Shown here in pieces: positions 14,126 to 20,944 of a stretch of DNA of 21,774 nucleotides. Source of the DNA: a virus; the IMG/VR virus record IMGVR_UViG_3300020219_000074, positions 1 to 21,774 of that record; one strand, written 5' to 3'. The position numbers and the translations under genes are program-made. Within the stretch, counting starts at the first letter, position 1, and the number at the start of each line of letters is the position of its first letter. The notes beneath the pieces were generated by a model. It was not told the origin of the DNA. It searched no databases and saw only the letters and a program-made list of their open reading frames with translations.

Positions 14126-15183
14126 TAGGGCATCCTCCTTGAATGGTTCTGGTGGAGCATCAGGGTGAGAGCAGGACCGTAGTTTGACGCAGGTCCTCGA
14201 CGCATGGCCGAGATGCCGCCCCCGAAGTTCGAGGGGTTCGGCGACATGCCACCCCCGACCCAGGACTTACTCTCGTTCTTGTGCCTGGCGTATGACTGGG
14301 CGACTGCAGCGCCTGCGCCAAGGGTGGCGAAGCCGTACATCGTAGGTGCCGCTCTCTGCATGAAGTTGGAGCCACCGAGCTTCTTGGCTCCAGGGATCCA
14401 GCTGAACGGCCTCTGGCGGAGGAAGCCGCCGATGGAAGGTGTCAACTGAGCGGCCGCAGCGGGACGGCTTTCGAAGAAGCGAGCGGCGCCCGTGTGAAGT
14501 CTGGTACCAGTCCTGCTCCATGCTTCGCCGGCGGACTTCATACCCATCTTTCCCATGAGTGCGCCAGGTCCCGTGAACCCAACGCCTCGAGCAACGGCGC
14601 TCAGTGCACCGTACCGACCGAACAGAGCTCCACCGACAAAGTTCGTTCCCACGCGGGCGGCAGACACCGCGGCGTATGGCCAGCCGGCAGCCATCTTGGC
14701 AACGCCCTTTGCCGCGCCCCAGGCAGCCTTGCCTGGCAGCTTCACAGCTGCAGCAGCAAGGTGGTCGAGCTTGCCCTCGACCCACTTGTAGGCACCCTGG
14801 AACCTCAAGGGATTACCGGTAGCTGCACCAGCGCCGTAGAGAGCGGTGCCTGTTGCACCACGGGCAAGATGCCTGACAGCGTTCGCCTTGAAGCCGAAGC
14901 TCAGTACCTGGGCACCGAACCTGGCCGCAGGCGATGCCTCCTCACCCATGCGCGTCTCGTCCAGGACGTAGTCGATCCCGGATCCGATCGCGTAGTACGG
15001 CAGCGTCTGCTTCAGGAGCGCTCCGCCGAGCGTCTTGATCCCAGACTTGCCCATGATCTTGCCAACGGGGTTGAACTCACTCAACCCACGAAGGGATCCT
15101 AGGAAGTCGTGTTTCGCGACTTGAGTACCGACCTGCGCACGCCCGCCGAAGAAAGCACGACCGATGGTCTTGAGAGCACCCAT
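14125..15183 (-). CDS. Gly/Ala-rich hydrophobic protein, candidate ejection protein
   Basis: This 352-residue protein has no recognised family. It is rich in Gly, Ala and basic residues, with repeated weakly hydrophobic stretches, including Y-Y-A-I-G-S-G-I near 63-70, A-A-A-V-K-L-P-G-K-A-A-W near 144-155 and a C-terminal segment at about 281-298. After that segment come H-K-N-E-S and a Gly/Asn tail with ISAMRRGPASNYGP (324-337), comparable to a region after the membrane segment of the dual-nuclease protein. Such composition is seen in phage internal and ejected proteins and in membrane-active proteins; here it is an inference. ATG 15183 shares its first base with the upstream TAA, with no strong ribosome site, so it is probably translated by coupling. 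Confidence 0.8.
   Translation of the reverse strand: MGALKTIGRAFFGGRAQVGTQVAKHDFLGSLRGLSEFNPVGKIMGKSGIKTLGGALLKQTLPYYAIGSGIDYVLDETRMGEEASPAARFGAQVLSFGFKANAVRHLARGATGTALYGAGAATGNPLRFQGAYKWVEGKLDHLAAAAVKLPGKAAWGAAKGVAKMAAGWPYAAVSAARVGTNFVGGALFGRYGALSAVARGVGFTGPGALMGKMGMKSAGEAWSRTGTRLHTGAARFFESRPAAAAQLTPSIGGFLRQRPFSWIPGAKKLGGSNFMQRAAPTMYGFATLGAGAAVAQSYARHKNESKSWVGGGMSPNPSNFGGGISAMRRGPASNYGPALTLMLHQNHSRRMP
14134..14140 (-). promoter_or_regulatory. Strong ribosome-binding site before ATG 14125
   Basis: The minus strand reads AAGGAGG, then ATGCCCTA, then ATG. The site lies inside the last codons of the upstream gene and points to 14125, not to the GTG at 14076, as the real initiation codon for the HNH gene. 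Confidence 0.8.
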
Positions 15184-15710
15184 TAGAAGGGACCCATGTT
15201 GTTACCGGAGCGCATCATGTTTAGACCACCCCAGGCGGCGTAGGCCGCGCCAAGACCATGGTGCACCCCAGAGCCGAGCACAGCGGTTGTGGTAGCAAAC
15301 GCACCAACCTGTAGAGCACCACTCGCTATCGAGTCAAGCGGGTTCCCTGGGGCGACGAGACCCGAGACTCCAGCGACACCGGCCAGTGCGGGGATCCCGA
15401 CACGCATCGCGAGACGCTTCTGTCTCACGGAGGATGCAAGACCTTCGCGCGCCTCATCGATGTTGTAGCCCTGGAACCAGTCGCCGATCGTGTACTTACC
15501 TCGGTTCTTGATGGCTCCACGGATGGCGCCGAGGATCTCACCGCCGGCTCCGATCGCTCCACCGCTCTTGGCGGCAGTGGCGATCTTGGTGGCCGTCTCG
15601 CCGGCAGCAAGGTCGATCGGGGACAGGTGAGCGAAGGCCCCAGCAACCCAGTTCCCGAGCTTCTTCCCGAAGAAGTCTGGCATGCCGGGGATGTTCTGGA
15701 CGCTTGCCAT
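15183..15710 (-). CDS. Small Gly/Ala-rich hydrophobic protein
   Basis: This 175-residue protein has no recognised family. Hydrophobic Gly/Ala stretches lie near 53-66, 103-120 and 130-160, separated by a polar segment (K-Y-T-I-G-D-W-F-Q-G-Y-N-I-D-E-A-R). The last residues, MMRSGNNMGPF, resemble the MR-x-G...N-x-G-P tail of the 352-residue neighbour. Start ATG 15710 follows the stop of the nuclease gene by one base, with GGGGGCC just upstream. Together with the two neighbouring genes it probably forms one translational unit, and I read it as a virion-internal or membrane-active protein; a holin is less likely given its place in the packaging region. Confidence 0.8.
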   Translation of the reverse strand: MASVQNIPGMPDFFGKKLGNWVAGAFAHLSPIDLAAGETATKIATAAKSGGAIGAGGEILGAIRGAIKNRGKYTIGDWFQGYNIDEAREGLASSVRQKRLAMRVGIPALAGVAGVSGLVAPGNPLDSIASGALQVGAFATTTAVLGSGVHHGLGAAYAAWGGLNMMRSGNNMGPF

Positions 15711-15711
15711 G

Positions 15712-18177
15712 TTAGGCCCCCATTATCGCATTTCTTTCGGCGTGTGACACCATCCCGTGGGAGTGCCGACCGCGGGATGTCCTAGGCATGCCAGGGAAGC
15801 GATGTAGCTGGGTAGCGTGATCACGGATGGCATGACCGATGGCATCATCAGAGAGCTGCTGGACGAACCCAGCATACCTGCTTTCCCGGAACCTCCGAGC
15901 GGCCAATCCGCCGTACCCCACTTGCTGTTCCCGATGCTCTGGGTTCCCGTCGTTCTGCAGATCGTCTTCGCCCGTCAGGGTAGCGACAGTCCCGAGGGCA
16001 GACCACATGAAGGGATCGTTACCCCTGTCGTCCGAGGCGAAGAAGTTCTGGACCATAGAGAGGACGTTTTCGGCCCCGACCTTCATCCTGTGCATCAGGT
16101 AGCTTCCGGTCTCGGATGCGTCGAAGTACGGGGTGGGGATGTACGCAAGGGCGCCGCTGTGTCCCTTGCGTACGATCTCCGAGTTGACGCTCATGCCGTT
16201 GAAGTCGACGTACAGGAGTTCGCGTCCGTACGTGTCCATCGAGTCGTTCATCTGGGGACGGATCCAGACTTCCTGCCCATGCAGAAGGTCCTTCAGGAAC
16301 TTCGAGGCTTCTCGTCCGCCCTTCTGGACCAGCTTGTGTCTGTTCACGGTTTCAGGCGTGTCGACACCCGCCAGACGACCAGTGACCAGCCTGTTTCCAC
16401 GGTAGAACTGAATGGTGTCGCCGTCGAGCACCTTCGTGATTTTCACACGCTGTGGCTGCTGCTGCTGGCCAACATAGTTGTCGTAACCAGAACCGAACGC
16501 GGAGATGTTCGAGAACGGAAGGTCAGAGGCGTTGATACCTTCGATCGTGTCGTACTGGCCCTTGGGCCGCCTCATACCTTCGATCTCGGGCGGCTTCTCT
16601 GTCTGGTTGTGCTTACCGATCATGTAGGCCCCGGCGGCCGCAAGGCCTGCCATCAGCCACACGTTCGTATGTCCCGCCTTCTTGTAGGCGTTCTTCATCG
16701 CGTTCCCGCCACCGTGTAGGACCTTGGACAGCTCGTCGGCGGCAGATCTCTGTGGCGCGTTCTTTCCCTGCAGGATGTCCTGGAACAGCTCACCAACTCG
16801 GCGCTCGGAGGCCTCTCTCTGTTCAACCTGGTCGATCTTGGTCCAGCGCTCGAAGAGACCGGAGTCCCTGCGGATACGATCCAGCTCAACAGCCGTCCGC
16901 TCCATCAGGGTACGGTCAGCGTCGGCCGAGTGGGCCTCCGTCATGAGCTTCGTGATCTCGCTGGCAGCACCTTCAGAGAGATCGAGCTCCTTCGCATGCT
17001 TGACCAGGGCACCAGAGACGTCCTGCAGCTTGCCACCACCGATGAAACTGAAGGCCGAGAACTTGCCGGCCGCGGGCGCATAGCGCAGTGTCGAGTTCAG
17101 AGTGCGCGTGTCACCGAAGATGTGGGCGTGCCCGAGAGTCGAGCCGTACATCTCTCCGACGACATCGTTTAGGGTCTTCTCGCCATAGATGAGGGTGCTC
17201 GAGTTCCTGTGTCCGTACTCGACGAACTCCTTGAACGTCTCCCAGTCGTGCACCCCGGAGAGCCTCTTGGTCAGGTCCTCCGCTACGGCCTGGGCCTGAG
17301 CACTTCCCGCGCGCTGCGAATTGGCCCACTTCGTTGCACGGTCATGGAAACTCTTCAGGCCCTTGTTGTTTCCATGGACGTCGTCCATGAAGTCGCGGAG
17401 ACCTTTGTGCTCCACGATCGCGCCAAGACTGCGAGCCTTATCCGGCGAGACGGAGCTGATCCCAATGTCGACCGCAGCCTGGGCCGCAGCGCGGTTTGTC
17501 ATCACCGGCGTGTAGTTCGACTTCAGCATCGCCTCGAAGCGCATGGCGTGCAGGCCTTCCGCCATCTCGCGGACCTGCATCGTGTTCGACTTCAGGAGGC
17601 TGTCGATCTCAGTACTGAACCCGTGCCGGCGCATCTCGCGGAACAGGGTCGGCATGTCGTAGCCGACGTTCCACGCGCCAAGGGAGACCTTCCCTCCAGC
17701 GGTGGCGATACCAGACCACTCGTTCACGAGTCCCTGATAGACGTCCCGCTGCGCAAGAACTCCTTCACCCTTCAGGACGTGCTTGGCATGCCGGCGGAAG
17801 ACTCCATCGATGATAGAACCACGGGTGCGCAGCGACGGGTCCCAGCGCGGAGGAGCACTGGGGTTGTAGGGCGAACGAGAGTTCGCGTCGCGGACAACCT
17901 CGTTGAAGAGGGAGTCGGGAAGAATTCCCTCATTTAGCATCTCCTCCGTGATCTGATACCTGTGCAGCAGATCAGGAGTGATGAGGTCCGTGTATGCGTT
18001 GACATGGGCCTTCTTGCCCGCACGCCCGTACGCGATCGACGAGATCCCGATCGGTTCGGAGAGAGGTCGGCCCTCGTATCGCCTCCTCGTGAACGACCGG
18101 GTTCGTAGACCCTGCGTCTCGACGTCGAACGTGAACTCGTGGACTTCCCCGGGTGCTCCGAACGGGTTGCCGTTCAT
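15712..18177 (-). CDS. DnaQ-like exonuclease / staphylococcal-nuclease fusion protein
   Basis: This 821-residue protein combines two nucleases. The N-terminal domain starts F-T-F-D-V-E-T (D18, E20), the first motif of DEDD 3'-5' exonucleases. L-G-A-W-N-V-G-Y-D-M-P-T-L (N170, D174) is the second. The third motif is not clear: D237 and D301 are candidates, without the usual His or Tyr. A long helical region (250-500) follows, then a Gly/Ala membrane-like segment at about 506-520. The SNase domain begins near 577: V-L-D-G-D-T-I (D587), R-L-A-G-V-D-T-P-E (R601, D606, E609) and D-T-Y-G-R (R652) match all catalytic residues of Staphylococcus nuclease. The last 150 residues are basic/His-rich. TGATG couples its ATG to the upstream gene; GAAGG is 6 bases away. 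It could degrade host or competing DNA on delivery, or process phage ends; either is inferred. Confidence 0.9.
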   Translation of the reverse strand: MNGNPFGAPGEVHEFTFDVETQGLRTRSFTRRRYEGRPLSEPIGISSIAYGRAGKKAHVNAYTDLITPDLLHRYQITEEMLNEGILPDSLFNEVVRDANSRSPYNPSAPPRWDPSLRTRGSIIDGVFRRHAKHVLKGEGVLAQRDVYQGLVNEWSGIATAGGKVSLGAWNVGYDMPTLFREMRRHGFSTEIDSLLKSNTMQVREMAEGLHAMRFEAMLKSNYTPVMTNRAAAQAAVDIGISSVSPDKARSLGAIVEHKGLRDFMDDVHGNNKGLKSFHDRATKWANSQRAGSAQAQAVAEDLTKRLSGVHDWETFKEFVEYGHRNSSTLIYGEKTLNDVVGEMYGSTLGHAHIFGDTRTLNSTLRYAPAAGKFSAFSFIGGGKLQDVSGALVKHAKELDLSEGAASEITKLMTEAHSADADRTLMERTAVELDRIRRDSGLFERWTKIDQVEQREASERRVGELFQDILQGKNAPQRSAADELSKVLHGGGNAMKNAYKKAGHTNVWLMAGLAAAGAYMIGKHNQTEKPPEIEGMRRPKGQYDTIEGINASDLPFSNISAFGSGYDNYVGQQQQPQRVKITKVLDGDTIQFYRGNRLVTGRLAGVDTPETVNRHKLVQKGGREASKFLKDLLHGQEVWIRPQMNDSMDTYGRELLYVDFNGMSVNSEIVRKGHSGALAYIPTPYFDASETGSYLMHRMKVGAENVLSMVQNFFASDDRGNDPFMWSALGTVATLTGEDDLQNDGNPEHREQQVGYGGLAARRFRESRYAGFVQQLSDDAIGHAIRDHATQLHRFPGMPRTSRGRHSHGMVSHAERNAIMGA

Positions 18178-19022
18178 CAGGAGCCTTCAGGCAGGAAGAT
18201 CGGGATCTCGAGCTTCTTCCCCGTACCGTGCTGTGCGATGCCCTGCTCCTGGCGGATCTTCGCCGCGGCCGCATGTGTCGCCGCGGTCTTCGTCCCGGGG
18301 TCGTTCGACTCCAGTCGACCACTGTCGGCCTTCGCCCTGGGAGTCGCGAGCAGCTGAGCGAGCAGCTTCATGCGGGCCTGGGCGATGCGAAGCAACAGGT
18401 CGAATCCGGGGTAGAGCTTCGTCGCCTCGATCGGCTGGCCCTGGAAGCTGAAGCCGATGTTCATCGTGCGCTCGATCGCAGCATCACGAGCCGTGTCCTG
18501 GGCGACGCGGCTCTGGAGGATCAGCATGCCGACGAGCTCGTCGACGATAGACCTGATCGTCGCGGAGTGCTCCCCAGTGTCGTCGTAGTCGATCGAGGCC
18601 AGGAAGTCGTCGCGCCACTGGTCGGCGAGGTTCTGCTCGAGAGGACAGGGCTTCTCGAACGGAAGGGGGATGTTCGCCTTATGGAGGTCGCAGTACCCCA
18701 GGAACTTGCACTCGAGCCCGCGGCAGATCAGGGGGATGGTCCCGCCGATCGGCGCCTTGACACGCCGGCGTTGGCCAGCGGTGACCGTGGCCTTCTGGAG
18801 CTCGGTGAGGGCGTCTGCTCCCGCGATGTACTCGAGGACGTTCCTCTCGGCTACCTGGCTAGGCTTCCGACGAGGCAGCTGCTTCACGCCTTCGAGTGAG
18901 GAAGGAGTGGCGGGAACCAGCGGGCTCGACGTATCGAGGGGCTCGGGAGCCTTAGGCGCCAGCGCCGGAGCGGGGTCCGACGTCGTAACCTGCGGCCCGA
19001 AGGTGCTGTGCGAACTGCTCAC
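18177..19022 (-). CDS. Four-cysteine protein of unknown function
   Basis: This 281-residue protein is not recognised. A disordered Pro/Ala/Ser N terminus (1-50) is followed by a helical part and a compact Cys cluster, C100, C105, C111 and C126, separated by 4, 5 and 14 residues, that could hold zinc or an iron-sulfur cluster. The rest (135-235) is helical, and the tail is Lys/Gln/Ala-rich. The GTG at 19022 has GGAG 7 bases upstream, and this start makes the gene overlap its neighbour by 71 bases. A later GTG at 18887 (residue 46), with GAAGG close by, would remove the overlap and most of the disordered segment. It ends on the start of the dual-nuclease gene, so the two products may work together. 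A DNA- or RNA-binding role is possible but not shown. Confidence 0.75.
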   Translation of the reverse strand: MSSSHSTFGPQVTTSDPAPALAPKAPEPLDTSSPLVPATPSSLEGVKQLPRRKPSQVAERNVLEYIAGADALTELQKATVTAGQRRRVKAPIGGTIPLICRGLECKFLGYCDLHKANIPLPFEKPCPLEQNLADQWRDDFLASIDYDDTGEHSATIRSIVDELVGMLILQSRVAQDTARDAAIERTMNIGFSFQGQPIEATKLYPGFDLLLRIAQARMKLLAQLLATPRAKADSGRLESNDPGTKTAATHAAAAKIRQEQGIAQHGTGKKLEIPIFLPEGS

Positions 19023-19233
19023 GGTTCTGCTCCCACTCTCCCCACCAGACCACCTGGAGGGAGGCTCGGACGTAGTTGCAGTTGTCTCCGATACGCTTCC
19101 GGAACGCGTAGGCGGTCCTCATCGCTTCCGGATAGCGTGCCTCAAGCATAGCACGAAGGGCTATGCTCCCGTCCAGTGCCTGGAGGAGACGCCGAGTCTC
19201 GATCGGCGGGATGTCGACCTTAGGAGCCGGCAC
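18952..19233 (-). CDS. Small hypothetical protein
   Basis: This 93-residue, mostly helical protein is not recognised. Charged and aromatic residues dominate (V-V-W-W-G-E-W-E-Q near the middle). It starts at GTG 19233, 14 bases inside the upstream Cys-rich gene, with GAAGG 9 bases before it. Its 3' 71 bases overlap the following gene if that gene starts at 19022. The tight overlaps and natural composition support expression; nothing shows its function. Confidence 0.65.
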   Translation of the reverse strand: MPAPKVDIPPIETRRLLQALDGSIALRAMLEARYPEAMRTAYAFRKRIGDNCNYVRASLQVVWWGEWEQNREQFAQHLRAAGYDVGPRSGAGA

Positions 19234-19414
19234 GATTCTTGACCTTCACACCCTGCTGACGCGGGGTGTACCCGTGGCGGCAACCCTCATCCTTGGAACG
19301 GATGAGACTGTAGAAGGCGCACAGCCCACGACCGGGCTGTTCCTTCGTCGAGGGCATGAAGTGGACGCAGGTCGCACAGGACCGCGTCACAGTGCTGGGC
19401 TTCAGGGCTTCCAT
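19220..19414 (-). CDS. Small cysteine-rich protein, probable zinc finger
   Basis: This 64-residue protein has C13-A-T-C16, C32 and C45, with nearby H18 and H47, spaced as in small zinc-binding phage proteins. The pattern C-x2-C, G-x-C, G-C-x-H-G-Y is compact and fits one metal site. ATG 19414 is well supported by GAGGAGG 5 bases upstream, one of the strongest sites in the window, so high expression is likely. Function is unknown; binding of nucleic acid or of a host protein is possible. Confidence 0.75.
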   Translation of the reverse strand: MEALKPSTVTRSCATCVHFMPSTKEQPGRGLCAFYSLIRSKDEGCRHGYTPRQQGVKVKNRAGS

Positions 19415-19459
19415 GTGGTCCTCCTCGCTGGAGGGCTCTCCGCGGGGTTTGGCGCAGGG

Positions 19460-19819
19460 TCACTCGAACACGATCGTACTGCCGTCCTTGAAGGTTAGCG
19501 TGAACGTGTCGTAGTCGGCCGCTGCGAAGGCGCACATCAACAGTGAGTCCGCCTTCAGCAGGTCCACCAGCTTCTGGAACTCGGTGATCCGAGTCTGGTG
19601 GGACGCGTTGAAGAAAGACGCCTCGATGCGCAGCTTGTTGGGGGACCTCTTGGATGCGAGACGGTCGTAGCACCACTGGCCGGCCCCCACCGCGATCGGA
19701 CAGTCGACGACGTCCTTTCGCTGGCCTCTGGCCGCTGCAACGACTCTGGGATTCTCGACTGAGCGGACTGTGGGGTTGTCCATACCCAGGAGACTAACCA
19801 GACCCCTACGGTTGTGCAA
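19460..19819 (-). CDS. Hypothetical protein
   Basis: This frame encodes 119 residues from TTG 19819 or 107 from ATG 19783. GGTGGA stands 7 bases before the TTG, while no site is visible before the ATG, so the longer form is listed with caution. The protein looks alpha/beta: a basic N terminus, then L-R-I-E-A-S-F-F strands, a helix at T-E-F-Q-K-L-V-D-L-L, and a final beta hairpin T-F-T-L-T-F-K-D-G-S-T-I-V-F. Residues C28 and C38 (long numbering 40 and 50) are not arranged as a metal site. No family is recognised. Confidence 0.65.
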   Translation of the reverse strand: MHNRRGLVSLLGMDNPTVRSVENPRVVAAARGQRKDVVDCPIAVGAGQWCYDRLASKRSPNKLRIEASFFNASHQTRITEFQKLVDLLKADSLLMCAFAAADYDTFTLTFKDGSTIVFE

Positions 19820-19836
19820 GTACTATTCCACCAGGT

Positions 19837-20220
19837 CTAGTTCCCGGTCACCTTCAGGATGACCTCGAAGGCCATCTTGAGCACGCCGATCAGACCCCCG
19901 ATGGCGCCCACCAGTAAGACCAGCATCCTCTTGTCGATCTTCCTCTCACTCGGGGCGTCGGGGTCGGAATAAGTCAGGCCGGGGTGCTCCCTGACGAACT
20001 TCTCCAGGAGGACGAGGCGGGTGTGGACCCCTTCCGCGTCGGCGTCACCGAAGACGTCGTTCCGGATGGCGAAGACGAGCTTCTCGAGCTGGGAGAGACG
20101 GTTCTCCCGCTGGGCTCCGTCCTTCTTGAGGGAGTCGATCTCGAGCGCGTACCTTTCGAGGGCCGCGATGACAAGACGCCGGTACTCCGCCCAGCCTTCA
20201 CTGGTTCCGCGTTCGGACAT
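19837..20220 (-). CDS. Coiled-coil protein with one C-terminal membrane segment (holin-like)
   Basis: This 127-residue protein starts with a helical, heptad-rich stretch (about 13-55, with LEKLVFAIRNDVF) and a second helix near 65-78. After a polar linker comes a single hydrophobic segment, about 98-122 (MLVLLVGAIGGLIGVLKMAF). This resembles XhlA-type holin partners and other small phage membrane proteins with a cytoplasmic coiled coil and C-terminal anchor. A holin or lysis-accessory role is plausible beside a lipoprotein gene, but no endolysin gene lies in the window to confirm a lysis cassette. ATG 20220 has AGGAG 7 bases upstream, placed over the end of the PAS gene, so the two are co-transcribed. 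Confidence 0.8.
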   Translation of the reverse strand: MSERGTSEGWAEYRRLVIAALERYALEIDSLKKDGAQRENRLSQLEKLVFAIRNDVFGDADAEGVHTRLVLLEKFVREHPGLTYSDPDAPSERKIDKRMLVLLVGAIGGLIGVLKMAFEVILKVTGN

Positions 20221-20230
20221 AGCAGATCTC

Positions 20231-20815
20231 CTACCGGCGGTCTGCGACGATGATGCTCACGTCGACGGCGAACACAAGAACGCCATCGATGCTTCCAGTC
20301 TTGTCGTGATGCGGAATTCTGTCTTCGAGCATCCAGATCCTCGTGCCATCCGAACGAAGATGTTCGTGTAGCTCGCCTTGCTTCGGGATCCCGGTCTGAA
20401 TCACCTGCGCGTCCAACATGTCTCTGCGCTCGTGGTCCCTGAAGATCTCTCGGGCGTTCCTGCCCGTGATCTCATCGAGGGCGAGCATCAGTTCAGCTTG
20501 CTTGTTCGCCTTCACGATATTCCCATGCGAGTCCTTGAGCATGACTGCGGCTGGGATCATGTCGAACAAGTGAGATAGTTGAACGTCGTAAGGATACGGT
20601 CCCTCTACCGGAGGGACTGAGAACGCAAGCTCACGATCCACCCTGCGAAGGGCGTCAAGGTCGGGGTTCGGCACGACGAGCTCCGATGGAATGTAGTGCA
20701 CGGGACGCGTCTGCGTGCTCTGGCTCAGTCCGGAGACGCTCTGACTGGCCGACAGCCGCGCCCGTGCGAACGCAAGATTACTGCCAAATGTCATCCCGCA
20801 CAAGCGATTCGGCAC
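20231..20815 (-). CDS. Stand-alone PAS-domain protein
   Basis: This 194-residue protein (GTG 20815; alternative ATG 20794) has a disordered or helical N-terminal 75 residues, then a single PAS domain: L-S-H-L-F-D-M-I-P-A-A-V-M-L-K-D-S-H-G-N-I, N-K-Q-A-E-L-M-L, I-T-G-R-N-A-R-E-I-F, and a closing strand pair with R-S-D-G-T-R-I-W-M and V-D-G-type turn D-G-V-L-V-F-A-V-D-V-S. PAS domains sense ligands, redox or light and mediate dimerisation, usually joined to a kinase, GGDEF or HTH output domain. Here no output domain exists: the PAS domain ends at the C terminus. It may modulate or mimic a host sensor, or be a regulator of phage genes. Neither start has a clear ribosome site; GAAGAAG lies upstream of the GTG. 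A repeat-rich leader precedes it. Confidence 0.85.
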   Translation of the reverse strand: MPNRLCGMTFGSNLAFARARLSASQSVSGLSQSTQTRPVHYIPSELVVPNPDLDALRRVDRELAFSVPPVEGPYPYDVQLSHLFDMIPAAVMLKDSHGNIVKANKQAELMLALDEITGRNAREIFRDHERRDMLDAQVIQTGIPKQGELHEHLRSDGTRIWMLEDRIPHHDKTGSIDGVLVFAVDVSIIVADRR

Positions 20816-20849
20816 GCCCGATCTTCTTCACCACCTTCTTCACCAGGGT

Positions 20850-20871
20850 GACTCGAGGCGCGCCTCGAGTC
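20850..20871. repeat. Perfect 22-bp palindrome before the PAS gene
   Basis: The half-site GACTCGAGGCG is followed immediately by its exact reverse complement, with no spacer. It contains two CTCGAG hexamers and a GGCGCGCC centre. It lies 35 bases before the GTG of the PAS gene. In DNA it could be an operator for a dimeric repressor; in RNA it folds as a 9-bp stem with a GCGC loop. No U-run follows it in the direction of transcription, so it does not look like an intrinsic terminator. Confidence 0.9.
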
Positions 20872-20880
20872 CGGAACATT

Positions 20881-20934
20881 CATGCCTCAGGAGCCATGCC
20901 TCAGGAGCCATGCCTCAGGAGCCATGCCTCAGGA
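20881..20934. repeat. 14-bp tandem repeat, three full copies and one partial
   Basis: The unit CATGCCTCAGGAGC occurs at 20881, 20895 and 20909, with a 12-base fourth copy at 20923. On the minus strand each unit reads GCTCCTGAGGCATG, so it carries a GAGG and an ATG two bases apart. The unit length is not a multiple of three and no long frame uses it. It lies between the SprT-like gene and the palindrome. It may be a regulatory protein- or RNA-binding array, or a slippage product. Confidence 0.9.
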
Positions 20935-20944
20935 CCCGCAGAGA

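Noticed and set aside
15183-15710. The 175-residue protein as a holin.
   Set aside because: Its hydrophobic stretches are long, Gly/Ala-rich and interrupted, and it is placed in the packaging region with similar proteins, not beside lysis genes.
20850-20871. Palindrome as an intrinsic terminator.
   Set aside because: No U-rich run follows on the transcribed strand, and the loop-free symmetry suits a protein operator better.
20787-20879. Short ORF from ATG 20879 through the palindrome as a leader peptide for the PAS gene.
   Set aside because: About 30 residues with no natural-looking pattern; it overlaps the PAS start in another frame, and although GAGG precedes it, that is simply the repeat unit.
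20881-20934. Tandem repeat as a CRISPR array.
   Set aside because: The units are 14 bp and directly adjacent, with no spacers.
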